Assembly: GCA_020744425.1 (NCBI GenBank)
Contig: JAGMUV010000001.1
Coordinates: forward strand, 2,480,001-2,544,000
Length of the DNA stretch: 64,000 nt
Direction of reading: 5' to 3'
DNA from: Dactylonectria macrodidyma
Taxonomy: Eukaryota; Ascomycota; Sordariomycetes; Hypocreales; Nectriaceae
Position numbers and translations under genes: made by a program. Shown one piece after another: positions 32,354 through 44,375 of this stretch (positions are counted from its first letter, which is position 1; each line of letters opens with the position of its first letter). The notes under the pieces were generated by a model. It was not told the origin of the DNA, made no database searches, and was given only the letters and a program-made list of their open reading frames with translations.

Positions 32354-35300
32354 ATGGATACTGGTGAATACGAAACTAATTCTCTTGTAATTGTCAGTAC
32401 TCTCCCTTACTCCATTTCTAAATTCATACTAACCTTACACCTCCCAGAATAATGTCGCGTCCATCACCTTCCAAGTTTACGAGCCGTCATCGGACCAATC
32501 ACAGAGCTTCCATTTGGCTGCTCTCGAGGTCGAGGGTGCCCTGCGAGACCAAGGTCATATAGTAGCTTACGATTCCAATCGACGAGGAATATGGGTATTT
32601 CAAATCAAGAGCAAGGATGATGCAAAAGCTACCGTTACTCGTATACCTGATGCGACGCTCGAAGCTTGTGGACACACTCTGGCGATGGGAGAAGAAGGCT
32701 CATTCGAACCTATCCACCTCCAAAAGAACTGCGCTGTTGCAAAAGTGGTCCACAATGCCTCTGCATCAGCTGGTCCCGCCTTGGAATCCCAGCGCAGCTC
32801 CCTTTCGCTTTCTCAGAGTTCTATGGCGCCAGGGCAAGATGGAGATACTCGGGTTGCGACGGCGATGACCGATGATACCAAGCGGCAGGCGGCGCTCAAA
32901 ACCATCTATGAACATTTTATTGCTGCAATACTTTCAGCAATATCCTTCGCATTCTGTAGCGAGTCCCTGGCCATTCCCCTGAATTACCGGACGGTATTGA
33001 TTCCCCCTCCCCCACCAAGTCACCAAACCGATGACGCCTATTCCACCAAGAAGGATCCCTTCCTCGGCACATTCAGAACTTATCTGACGACCACTGGGTC
33101 ACTCGTCATTACCTTGTATCTTTCACAATGCAACAGCCTCTCATCCTTGGAGGATGTGATGGCTGCGAATCTGATGCCCCCCAACCGACCCATTCTCGCA
33201 GCTCCCTTCGGAGTCTTCGCGGCCAAACAAGGCTTCGGTAATGGCGACAACGGTACTGGACTTGACACTGGGTTGGCTCAGACACCAAACACTCAGGCAT
33301 TGAGCTTCAGGGGCCTCCCTGATTCCCAAGATTCGGTCTGGAAGCAAAAGTGCCTCAGGGCACTGGAACTCTGTGGGCTTGACTCGTCTCCTCTCAAGGC
33401 CCTTTGCTGGGTCAATCTGATGTTATCGAAGAGCAGCAGTCAGGATGCAGAGAACGAAGTAGGGCGATCTCACAGCCTGGTTCCTTGGCCAGGTTCTCTT
33501 TGTTTTCGGAAAAAGCCAGTTGAGATATCGGCTACCTGCCGGGTGGGAGACAATGTATTGAGTGGCCATGAGGAGTGTCATGATCCACTGGGAACCGCTC
33601 GTGGGTGGTTCAGCACCACTACAGAAAGAGACGAGAGAGTTGCGAAGCGTAAAGCTGCCAGGAGAGCGACCGCCCGCAGAGAGAGCAATGGCAATGAACC
33701 TCGAGTCCAGAAATCCAATGGACAGTCACCTTTGGCGCTTCAACGTCCCAATGCGACGGCGGCAGGTGTGATGTATCCTACACCGCCCGACGCCATCCAG
33801 CAGCATCTGGGCGTGGCCTCCTCTCTCGACGGCAACATTTCAAGTCCTGGCAACCCACCACCAACTGTCGCAGTTATCGATATGGACAGTGCCATGTCAA
33901 ACACCCACCCGACTAGTGATGCCTTCCAAGATGGGTGGGGAGCCACAAATGAGCCAAAGCGAGATCAAAATGATGGCAACATGCTTAGCGATTCTGACAA
34001 CGTATTTGGCGATATAGGCGGGGACATGTTTGGGGATCATGATGTTACCGAGGACGACTTCGATTTCTTCGACCAACAGCCCGACAATGTTGACTTGGAC
34101 CTCTCTATGAGAGACCTTGACACGGGTCCCTTACCTTCAGTTCCACAAGTAGCTCCCCCAATCCCCCGAGTTGACCCAGAGCCGGCGAAAGTTACAGAAA
34201 AGCCCACGCAAAGGCCAAAGATAGAAGTTGATGATGCCGTTTTTGCCAAACCTGAACTAAAGCATGCACGCAGTTCACTGAATGACGAGGTCAGACAACG
34301 CGGGAGAACGGAGAGGCCAGGATCTGCCAAGCGAGAGTCAAGTCCTTTTGACCCAGACACCGTTTTCAAGCGAGTTCGAGCATCTTTGATGGGTTCATCA
34401 GACGACCAAAATCTGCCAGCGCTTAGTCGTCGAAAGAGCAGCATCTTCCAGAAGGTTGACTTTGACCCCAAGCTGCCTATGATTAACAAGAAATATGAGC
34501 AAGGTGGAACTTATGATTTTACGACGGACCGTACCACGACAAAATTGAATCGCGATACAGGAATCCCCCCAGAAAAAGAATATTTGGAACGACATGGAAA
34601 GCTCAGTCAGAGGCCGAAAGAGCTTCCTCCTCCCGCAGGGTCCTTGATGAAAACATTTGCTGGCATCGAAGTTCCAGTGTCGCACCCAAGTCCGATCAGG
34701 CCCGACACCTCCGCCTCAGGTGGTGACGATAGCGGCATCGAGTCAGATGGTGATGAATCAAGCTCGGTAATAGACGGCCCAGCCTCGCCAATAAAGTCCA
34801 GCGTTAAGCGAATCATGCTGGATGAAGATGCGATTTCGCAGGCCACCTCTTTGAGAGACGGAGACATATCGGATGAGGCCCCTGACGAGCAACTTGCAAT
34901 TGAACTTCCAAGGATGTCCAAGTCAGAACCTCCCGAGATATCTCTTTGTCGATTCTTTTCAGACCCGGAGCCTCTCAGTTTAGAACTGGGACTCCCCGAC
35001 GAGGACTTTATTCAAATCGCGCAACTCATCACAGAACAGGCAGCTACCGGCTCTATTGAGATCGGCAAAGATCAACGCAGCGAATCGAAAGCCGCACTGA
35101 CAACATTGAAGAACCATGAGATTACTGTTGCTCGAAGTTCGCTCCAAGTCTTACAGAACATTGTTCCGTCAAGTCTGGGAGGAGTCGCCCCGGTTCGATT
35201 AAAGGGGTATCTAGATGTTTTAGATGTACCCCTGTCGGGACAACCCAACCGCCTGCAAGCTCGTCCGATGCCAGGTAGAGAGCGAAACCCGGAACAAATG

Positions 35301-36947
35301 CGCGCGAACAGCCTCTACCAGATCCCTGGACCTCATTTGGAAGTCCGCAGATCCGATACGAAACTATCTGTGCTGCCATCGGCGGTGACCTTTTGGGCAA
35401 GCTTAGGTTTGGCACCATCATCAGGTAGCAAACATGTTAGCGCTCTCTGCGTTTTTCCTGGGTGGAAGGGTATGGCGGACCATGCTCGGACATTCCTTTC
35501 CCGCCTCAAGAGTATGTACGAGTCACTCAAGCTGGGCACTTTTAGCAACATGCAACTCTCTGGAGAGTCGGATGGCGGCATTCTCCAATACGAAGTTGAT
35601 CGAATATCCACATCGCCTGATGCAGCCATCACTGGACATGGATCTGCATTGTTCGAAAGCATGGAGATTTTAAGAAGTTCTTTGTCAGAATGGACTGCCA
35701 AGGAGAAGAATCTTGTCATTTACTTCGTCTACTCACCTGATAACCCGAGATCGATTGTCGAAGCATGCTCTGCCTTCCAACGCTGTTTCAACATGTACAG
35801 AAAGACGCTTGCATCCCGGAGAGAAACACCACAGAACGAGCTGGTGCTACAGCTCGTCCCCTCGGAGATGTTGTCGTCAACCACTGCCCTGGTGGTTTCC
35901 CCTCCTCAGGAGCTGATTCGTCTCTGCATGGAGACATATGATCGCTGTACCCTCTTCCTGAGCCCCGAATTTGGTGGGCCTACGCCAGCTCCTGCCATCA
36001 TGCTTGAGCAGCCATTGCCTCGAATCATCGATTTCAAGCTCTTGAATGCGCCTTCAGGGTCACTCATGCACGAGAACTCTTGCATCCATGTTGCTTATGC
36101 GCAAAGCATTGATGGACGATGGGTCACAGCCGCTTGGACGGACAATAGGGGTCAGCTGCAAGCGAGCGCATCGTATTGCCTGGGCAGAAAAGGCAAAGCC
36201 CCGTCGACATCAATGAATGAAGTTGCACACGAGATCTGGGAATCGACCCTCGATCTGATATCGATATGGAAAGTCCACTGGCGATGTATCATTACGAAGT
36301 CTGGGCCAATGGACGTGGCAGAGATGGAATTCTGGGTCGACCTGGCTCGCACCGAGAGCAAGGCGTCTGTGGCCATGATTCTGATGACCGTTGATACCAA
36401 TCCTTCACTCCAACTTATCCCCCCACATGTGAAAATCCCCCATACGTCAACCTCGGCCTTCTACTCGACTCCGGTTTCCACGCCCCAGCCTAGCATTCTC
36501 TCGCCCGAGCAAATCAATACTCCAGCAACTCCAATGCGTGACGCCAACGCCGCGGTAGCCACTCCTGGGGCTGATAGTGCCGGTGAAGCGGACTCAGACA
36601 CATTCCTTATTGACGGCACGGACCAGACGTGGGGCGCTGTTGTTGGCCATAGACTCAGCAACTCTACCACGCTTCTGGAGGTGCGACCTGCTCTTGTCAG
36701 CGGCTATCTAATCAAACGCACCGGAAACAAGGTCGAAGAACCCCCGATCGTGATGGAGGTCAACCTAATTCACACGGAGGCAAGCGCCCGAGCGTACGAA
36801 CCACTTCTCCGAGAAATGCTCAGCTACTTCAGAGGCTTGGGTACCTTGGCCAGAGCACGTGGCATCGTGGACAGGGAGTTGGATGTGCGGCCGTGGCATA
36901 TCGCCGTAGTCGAAAAGGGTGTACGAGCATTGTATCTGTTACTATGA
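32354..36947 (+). CDS. MED13: Mediator complex subunit 13 (Med13/Ssn2)
   Basis: Two exons (32354-32392 and 32448-36947) encode 1512 aa; yeast Ssn2 is 1420. Med13 links the Cdk8 kinase module to core Mediator and acts in the nucleus in repression and activation. The N-terminal Med13 domain begins YETNSLVI-NNVASITFQVYE and continues GALRDQGHIVAYDSNRRGIW. The middle third is acidic and disordered. The C-terminal Med13 domain contains ENSCIHVAYAQSIDGRWVTA AWTDNRG and IWKVHWRCIITKSGPMDVAE. The short first exon ends at a GTCAGT donor; a GTAATT donor two codons earlier is also possible and would delete Val-Ile. Exon 2 starts AATAATGTCGCG. Confidence 0.95.
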
Positions 36948-37722
36948 TATTCTCATTATGAGGTGTCATCTTGAAGTCAGCGTGGAGGGGACTGCTGGGC
37001 GTCCGGGGTTATCTGGGCGATGGACATTGTTACTGAAGTGCGCTAGATGGCTATGATGTAGAGACAATACATGCACGGCTTTACGAAATATTACGACAGC
37101 CAATTCCACAAACAGTTTAATTGCAAAGAAGTACCTTCGCTTTGCTCGCTCCCAGACGTAGACTACCGAGGTAGCTAATGCCAAAAAGATTGCAATCGTA
37201 GGGACTCCTCCCAGCTCCCAAGATTACAAGAAAAAAGAGTTGAAAGTAACATCGGAGAAACATAGAAGATACAGAAAGACAAGTAACAAATGTGGCTGCA
37301 AGTTGGCCACTCAACTGTTGTTGGTCGCTTTACCACGGTTGTCAAACAGGCGACATTGAAAGGATGGTAAACAAGGGGGGCGGGTGGCAGGGGGGGGCAA
37401 GGGCACGGGGAAATGAAAGTCGTATGTGAAGTTGATTGGCTTCTTTGCTCCCTCTCTTGATGCATAGCTTCTGTAGAGAAAATATCCATCCGGTCATAGG
37501 AGAGTCAGCAAAGCGTCTTCTGATGGACCGACTAATGCTTTGATGAGAAGCCTGGTAGGGTACAAGCAGGTTACCAGTGCAGTGGTGCATGGACTGCTCG
37601 TTGGTAGCATGTGCTGAGGAATCAGCGTTGTGGAACGTAGTAGGTTCCGACATCGGGTCGAAGCTATCGAAATAACTTGTGAACGTATGTGATGCATGCT
37701 GCTATGTGGAGAAGCAGCGTTT
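36948..37722. other. Convergent spacer between MED13 and the Q-rich gene
   Basis: Holds both 3' UTRs. A G-rich run lies at about 37374-37402. No gene recognised. Confidence 0.5.
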
Positions 37723-38766
37723 TCAGGTGTTGTTGAGGATTCTGGTAAGGATGGGTTTGGCCAAGACGACATCGCCACCGGTCCAGGCAAGGTCCATGAC
37801 AATGAACACATCTTGCATGGGTTGGATAGGAAGCCAGTTTGAAGTTGACATGACAGTGACCCCGCGGACAAAGTGCTGCGGTTGGACGAGGCCGCCGGGT
37901 GTCGTTATGACGAAGTTGTTCCAGCCGGGTGGCCCAGTCTCAAGTGTGAACCCATGATGCTGGACGACGCGAGGAGATATGGCACTGGTGTGTAGCTGGA
38001 AGTGAACAGTGACATCCCATCGTTGTGCTACTAGGTCTTGGCCGATGATAAAGAAACCCGACTGCCAGCCGGGTGCGGGTGCGGGAGCTTGCGAGCCAAC
38101 GCCCATCGAAAAGGAGAGTCCTGGAGCCGGGGTATTGGGGCCAGCTTGGACTGGCTCCGTTTGGGTTACTGCCAGCGATCCCAAGTTCAATGGAGCAGTG
38201 TTCGTGTCGGGAGAGAGTGTTGCTGGGGCCTGGGCCGGTGTGGCAGGCGAGAAAGGATTGGCATTGTTCGTTGGTGAGAAAGGATTGGGTCCTAGGAAGC
38301 TTTGTTGAGAGCTCTGTGCAAAGACATCCTGGGGTTGAGAGAGTCCCTGATCACTAGGAGTCAAGAACCCAGTAGTTGGTACTAGGCTTTGGGACTGGGA
38401 CTGGTGTGAAGCTGGTGTGGGTGGAGTTGGCTGAGACAAAGGTACGCTACCAAGCAGCACCGTACCAGCGGCACGGCTTTGTTCTTGTTGTTGCTGCACT
38501 TGTTGTTGCTGCCACCGTTGATGTTGCTGCTCATGTTGCTGCAGCATCCGTTGTTGTTGGGCGATGTGGCTTTCTCCGTGCTGTTCTTGTTCAAGCCTCT
38601 CTTCCTCTTCCTCCTCGTCTAGTCTCTGTAGACGTCGTTCGGCTATCTTTGGGTGAAGTGGTCTTCGTACCACGAAATCGAAGAAGTTATCTTCCGTAGA
38701 GGTCCGGGGTCGAATAGGATAAGGATCACCTGGTCTCGCCGGGTTTCTGTCCCGCCTCCGCATCAT
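37723..38766 (-). CDS. Gln-rich hypothetical protein
   Basis: A single exon of 347 aa starts at the ATG pair 38761-38766. After a basic, conserved-looking N-terminus (RNPARPGDPYPIRPRTS, then FFDFVVRRPLHPKIAERRLQ) come an acidic patch, a Gln/His-rich low-complexity stretch (residues about 65-100) and a Pro/Ser/Thr-rich middle. The last 110 residues (GWQSGFFIIGQDLVAQRWDV onward) look folded, with alternating hydrophobics. Function is not recognised. Low-complexity Q-rich regions are common in fungal transcription and RNA-binding proteins, but nothing here proves that. Confidence 0.65.
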   Translation of the reverse strand: MMRRRDRNPARPGDPYPIRPRTSTEDNFFDFVVRRPLHPKIAERRLQRLDEEEEEERLEQEQHGESHIAQQQRMLQQHEQQHQRWQQQQVQQQQEQSRAAGTVLLGSVPLSQPTPPTPASHQSQSQSLVPTTGFLTPSDQGLSQPQDVFAQSSQQSFLGPNPFSPTNNANPFSPATPAQAPATLSPDTNTAPLNLGSLAVTQTEPVQAGPNTPAPGLSFSMGVGSQAPAPAPGWQSGFFIIGQDLVAQRWDVTVHFQLHTSAISPRVVQHHGFTLETGPPGWNNFVITTPGGLVQPQHFVRGVTVMSTSNWLPIQPMQDVFIVMDLAWTGGDVVLAKPILTRILNNT

Positions 38767-39995
38767 CACAGCGCCTTGCTTTGTCTCAGAGTAAAGAAGG
38801 CAGTGAGCTCACAACATGCTGCGAAGCCATACAATGTCTTAGCCGGACTAGGTAGGCTTGTAGGCGAACCACGCTATTGTCTAACGTGCAGACTGGAAGA
38901 TGACACTGAGGGGCTAGGGTAGAGGTAGAGTGGAGAGAGAGGGGGATCAAAGACAGAGAAAAGCAACACAACTCAGCAGGTGGAATGGCAGGTAATGTTG
39001 AGGTGGGCGGGAGGCAACCGGTGGGTGATCAAGGAGGGCCTCAATCCCAGAGTTCCTCACTCGGTCTACGGACAACAAGCAGTTTCATAAGGAGCATGGA
39101 AGTCTGCTATGTAAGGGGAGGCGGCGGCAAACTAAATGAGATTCGCTGAGCCGTCGGGTAGAGCAAACTCCTCACCGACTTGCTGCAGGGAACCGCGTCG
39201 CTGCTGAGACAGCCTGGTTGCCTTCCGGAGCTAAATCAATCCCTACAGACCGATTCGACGGAGGCTTGAATAATATGCAGGCGTCCGATACACGCTTACT
39301 GAATTCCAAAACCACTCCGCAGCGCGGAGGGAGCTCTCCAGGTGGGAAAACCACCACATTGATGCCACATCTGGAGGCTCCGGCAGCTTCAAGATATACC
39401 TGCTGCATGTTTTGGGCATCAATTAGGCCGCCAAATGTGATTTTCATGCCAAGCAATCACATGTGAGATCAACACCACGTCATTATGTCGAAATACAACT
39501 CTGTGATGGTGTTGACAAGGTGCATTTGGGATCTCGCAGTGGGGGCTGAATGGCTCAAGACGGCTTTCCGAGCCTGTGCTGAGACGCGCGTGGGTCGGCT
39601 GATTGTAAATTACAATTGACCGTGTGACGTGTCACAGCCCGCATGCATGTGGGCGTCCCATAATGGCTGGGCGACAGTTGAGGCTTTGGTAGCTCTGATC
39701 ATCAGGCTGCGTGTTGCCTGAGACGAGATGCAAATGGCTCTGCGCGGAATTAGTGCAAGTTGCTAGTACACAAAAATGGACAATACCCCATTCATTTCGG
39801 TTCTCTAAGGATTTGTCTGGTTCTCATCAAGGGAGCCCTCTAAATACCATCGTTGCTTGTGTCACGTCTCCCATGAGTGCCCCCGCCTGCGCCATATCAT
39901 CTCGCAACTCTTCACGAGCGGGTAAGTTTCCTATTTAAAAACGCATAATCAACGTATAGGTGTTCTAACGGGACTCTAAACAGGCCGTGAAGGAA
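38767..39995. other. Intergenic region upstream of two divergent genes
   Basis: About 1.2 kb. A GTAAGT donor near 39921 and a CTCTAAACAG acceptor near 39982 suggest a leader intron for the gene starting at 39996. The short upstream frame beginning at ATG 39873 is out of frame with the main frame after splicing, so it would act as an upstream ORF. Confidence 0.45.
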
Positions 39996-41141
39996 ATGCT
40001 GGACACGCAATTCATCGTAGTGACACACTCTTGGCCGTTGCTCTACGGTGATGGCGTCGGCGGGGGAGACTCACCAGTCCTCCAGCATCCTAAAGGGGAC
40101 CCGATTGAAGTCAAGGCCCAATTCGATGCGACTGAAGAAAAGAGCCTCATCTCGGTGAGGTTAGCCAAATTCTTGCTTGATGGCCAAGGCGGAGGGTCTC
40201 CCACCAAGATGAAATACATGGCGATCCGGTGGAGAAGGCGTGCCACCAACGACACGCTGGAAACGACTCACCTTAAAGTAGTTTCAGACACGGATCGCGA
40301 CATCATCCTGTTCAACGTGTCATTCGCGAGTCATCTGAAGAAACAGGGTGACCTTGCAGTGATAACGACCATGGTAGACGGAGTCGTAACCACGAGAGAA
40401 TTCGGCTCTGCCAGGGAATATGGTCAACAACGTCGAAGCCCCACAACCATGTTGACATATATACACAAGTATAGCGATACAAACGCTCACCAGTCTCAAA
40501 ACTCGAACATTACTTTGAAAGCCAGCCGAAACCCTCTTCCCCTGAGCCCAGCCCAGTTGTCACAGGTCCAAGCAGGCGCCGCCAGTCATGGAATTCACTT
40601 CATGAACTGGGAGACCATCGAAGCGCTCGCTCCTCTTCTTCCTCGGCTACCTGCAGAGCCCTCCTCAACGCCACTCCAGGGCAATGTTTCTGAAACGCGG
40701 GCCGACGGAAACACTGCGCCCACTAGCGAAACATTTATCTGCGAATCCGATATCCAAGTTCCGGACTACGACCAGCAAGGCTCGGCTTTCCAGGCAGCAT
40801 CGCCCGCGCCTCTGCGTGAGGAATTGGCTTTACTCAATTCGTCTTACATACCTGGTTCTCCGAGCTTTCCACCCATCAGTTCGAACCGGGCAGAGAGTGG
40901 CCACGGGGACAGAACACACTTTGCCAAAGAGCCATCGCACATGCCTAGCCCTGAAGAGCCCCTTCCTAATGAAGAAGACCACGACATGGATATATGCGAA
41001 GAGGTGTTTGAACAAAGCCAAGAGGGCGAGTTTGAGAGCCACCCTGCCCACAGAGAATGGGAATGGGACGTGGTGAGAGAGCGGTGGCGGAGACGGGGAG
41101 GATCGGCTGCATCAGACTGGTTTCCTCTCTCTTTTGCCTAA
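39996..41141 (+). CDS. Hypothetical protein (381 aa)
   Basis: A single open frame from ATG 39996. Residues 1-140 look like a beta-rich folded domain (MKYMAIRWRRRATND, DRDIILFNVSFASHLKKQGD, LAVITTMVDGVVTTREFGS). The rest is Pro/Ser-rich and acidic, ending with an Arg/Trp-rich REWEWDVVRERWRRRGG. No family recognised. The start is uncertain because the frame is open a few codons further upstream to the putative splice acceptor. Confidence 0.6.
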   Translation: MLDTQFIVVTHSWPLLYGDGVGGGDSPVLQHPKGDPIEVKAQFDATEEKSLISVRLAKFLLDGQGGGSPTKMKYMAIRWRRRATNDTLETTHLKVVSDTDRDIILFNVSFASHLKKQGDLAVITTMVDGVVTTREFGSAREYGQQRRSPTTMLTYIHKYSDTNAHQSQNSNITLKASRNPLPLSPAQLSQVQAGAASHGIHFMNWETIEALAPLLPRLPAEPSSTPLQGNVSETRADGNTAPTSETFICESDIQVPDYDQQGSAFQAASPAPLREELALLNSSYIPGSPSFPPISSNRAESGHGDRTHFAKEPSHMPSPEEPLPNEEDHDMDICEEVFEQSQEGEFESHPAHREWEWDVVRERWRRRGGSAASDWFPLSFA

Positions 41142-43263
41142 GTATACGCACGGCTAATGATGGATCTCTCCAAAAACATGGTGTTATCATTTCTTTTTAT
41201 TGCTTAGATTTCTTTCTTTACTGGTATGGGGGCCAAGCGGCCAGCAGCGGGTGCGCAAAGATTGCGAGTTAACCACACCCATCCAGACCCTATATAGTAC
41301 GCACGACGGACGTCGATGATCAGGCTGATTTGCAACGCACTGGGGTGGCATTTCAACAATTTACATCTCATTCCTTTGTTTTATTTAAACCAGTGCGACC
41401 TGCTCATGCATGGCCCTTGTCGTTTGCGCGTAGAGCTCTCACGCTGCCTGGCAGCCTGTTCCTTGCCCGCTGAGGCTGCGCAAGACAAATCGATGTGCCT
41501 TGTAATACACATGCCGAACGGTATTTTACAGCGGCCAATGCCCCGCCTCAGCGCTGAGAAGCCCCTGTAGAGGCGGGCTGGGGTGGCAGCAAAACGCCAC
41601 ACACCATAGAGCATTAACTTGCTCTGATTGTATCCCAAGTATTGAGTAAGGAGATTTTCATAAATTATAATATAAATTAGTTTACTTTATCTTATTCTTT
41701 ATGTATTTTTCGTTCTTTAGCTAGGTACCTTTAAACGTCTTATATTATTTTTATCGTGTAATTGACGGCGTTTAGTGTGCGGGGTGTTTTCCTTCCCCTA
41801 GACGGCAGGGAAGCCTGAGTTTGGGGACATTGATGGGAGCAATCACCAACATCTCCTAAATCCTCGTCCTCATTTCACGCATCGCTACTATATTTCCTCT
41901 CGCATGACAAAGTCTATATGCTGCATTGGCCAACCGCTTTAAGGAAGAAGTGATGCGTCCCCAGACTGGATGATTGAAGCGGTGCGTAGCGGCAGAATCA
42001 ATATAGGGCTCGATTCACACGTGCTGCACCACGGCACCACGAACTTGAACCTCTCAACTATCCCGCTCCACCAAGCATGTAGCTGTTGCTGCTACTGTGC
42101 GCCCTCGATAGGGCAGCATCGCTCTCTATTTTTATTTTTTTATTTTATTTTTTAGCTTTTTCCTTTTTCTTCTTTGGCCTTGGTTTTGGGGACATTATTG
42201 CTGCTCGCCGACTTTCCCTTCTAGATTGAGGCGAAGTCCCATGTCAGCCGCTCTAGCGACAGGCGTTCAACACAGTGGAGTGCAATCCCGCGTGACGCGA
42301 CTGGTTCATCGCATCTATCCACGAAAATATCATATTCCTCCTCGCGTCGTGATACTATGATAGCAACGCTATATTTCCTTCAAGTTGGCCGCAGACTCGT
42401 GGTAGATACAATACCCGGCAGTTCTGTTCCGTTCATGCTGGAGAGGTAGGTCATTCGTGTTCCTCTTTCCGTCTCTAACATTAGGAGGGGTGGCCAAACT
42501 CGAGAGCGAGATTAATGCCATGAAATACGTCTACTGTATCAGGTATGCGATATGCAGCTGAGGGGCTGAGCTCACCACCATTTCGATCCCGAAGGCCCTT
42601 GTGTATGCCCTCGATGACAGTTTTAGCCGTTTCTACACTTCACTCGCCGTCCTACATACTCAGCTGAGGAGACTCGAGTTCGCGTCGATCGAATGCCCGA
42701 TACGTTGTCTAGACGAACTTGAAGTCCCCAAGAAGGTTACTACTACCGACATTTATACTCGAGGGCGAGAGGGTTCGCAACCATCGGAGATCCAAGCATC
42801 CTACCCTACAGCAACAGTGTTCTGACACCTGCCAACGGGCAATGCTCTGAGAGAAGGTTGAAACGAACATGTTTGGTACGACCTTCATATTTTTCGCCAG
42901 TGTACCGAGAGGCGAACGGGTCACTGCCTTGCAACATGGGGTAGTAAACAGGCCAGCGGAGACGTTACCTGGAAAGCGGAAGTGGACCAAATCAACGTCA
43001 GCAGTTCGTCCAGCCAGCACAATGGCAGCGGCACAAGTCCCGGCCACAAAGGTTCATCGGCTTCGTTATTCTCCATTACGGAAGACATCTCTCATTGAAG
43101 AATGCGAAAGGTCAGGAACACGTACATTATTCCAGCTGTCTCAACACTGACCCTATGCAGTGCAGCGGTGGTTCTCATCGGCGTATCGTACATCTCGGGA
43201 GGAGCATAGCCCAGTTTCTCCCACACTTTGACAATCTAATAGTGTATAGGAAGCCATCAGCCA
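41142..43263. other. Gene-poor, AT-rich stretch
   Basis: About 2.1 kb without a convincing gene. It contains the second copy of the diverged repeat, a T-rich run at about 42128-42175, and short open frames at 42400-42830 that may be coding debris. Confidence 0.4.
41575..41930. repeat. Dispersed diverged repeat, copy B
   Basis: Collinear with 20085-20360: ACACACCATAGAGCA, an AT-rich block with TTTACTTTATCTTATTC, GGGGTGTTTTCC, AGGGAAGCC and ATGCTGCAT occur in the same order. Likely an old transposon-derived repeat; no ends were defined. Confidence 0.45.
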
Positions 43264-43572
43264 TCACTTCATTAGCTCCCGCAATGGCTCTAATTCTTTC
43301 TCGACATAAGAATGGACTTCCTCCACGCGCCCACTAGCCAGTGTATAGGAATCGAGTTGGTCTTCGGGATCGAGGTTGGACGATTCCTTGCGTCGATTGG
43401 CCTTGACTGCCTTCGCAGCCAAGCACATGGACTCCCAAGTCTCTGCACTCATTGAGTCACGAATTTCCTGCATGCCTTTCCTCTGTTTCTCGATACTCTG
43501 AGTCAACTTCTCCTTTCGGGTCTGTCCCGTCTCCAGCTCTCGGATTCGGGCATCGGTGATCTTATTCGACAT
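43264..43572 (-). CDS. Small coiled-coil hypothetical protein
   Basis: 102 aa from ATG 43570-43572: MSNKITDARIRELETGQTRK onward, highly charged, helical and probably coiled coil. The frame is open upstream for 15 more codons (DDVYQ before the Met), and a TACCAG acceptor-like site directly precedes the ATG. It could therefore be the last exon of a longer gene or a remnant. Confidence 0.4.
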   Translation of the reverse strand: MSNKITDARIRELETGQTRKEKLTQSIEKQRKGMQEIRDSMSAETWESMCLAAKAVKANRRKESSNLDPEDQLDSYTLASGRVEEVHSYVEKELEPLRELMK

Positions 43573-44375
43573 CTGGTACACATCGTCAGCGATGATGGAG
43601 CAACTTGTTGAATGCACTTTTCAGCTTGAACAAATGTGATCGATCACATGGCATACCTTTGCAGTGCCACTGGAGAAGTTCAGAGTGTGGGATGGGAGTC
43701 CTGTAAGTGACTCTCGCATGCGGATGATGGATCGTGTGTAAGTTCAGTTCCTAACTTTTAATGTAGACAGGCGCAAAGGGAGTTCTCTTTGGCCAGTTGA
43801 AGAGATATGCCATGATTCAAGACCACCCTTAACTCTTATATGTCGACGGAGGTCCCAAGATCCGAGCAACAGGCCATCAACATCCCGTTGATGGCTCTTT
43901 GTAGGCAACGACATTACCCTGTCTCTACCCCGCATAACCACCAAGACGCTAGCTATTGGCAGGTATCTAGATAGCCTACATATTGGCTGTCTTTCAAGCT
44001 CTACGGAAAGTTTCTTGGAGCCACCCTGCACTGTTTCGGGGGTTTGTTGCGACAGACTTCAAGAGTGCCCCTCCAGGCCCGATATTCAGGTACCACTAAC
44101 GCATTGGGATATCCCAAGCGAATAATACGACGTAGTGTTATATAACCCCGGTCACGTCAAGCACACGTAAAACGGATTCTGATGGGTCTTTGAGCTAACC
44201 ATGCGCCTTTAGTCAGGAAGAGGTAAAGGGGATCTCCGTCCCTCGGCCCTACCGAATACCAGGATGTGGAGAGTAATCCCGGGGATGGACAGCCAATTAA
44301 CAAGACTGCCGGACGCCCTGTCAGTTAGCTAATACCCGTGACTACCATACTGGCAGGGCAGGGTGCCCGCTCCAG

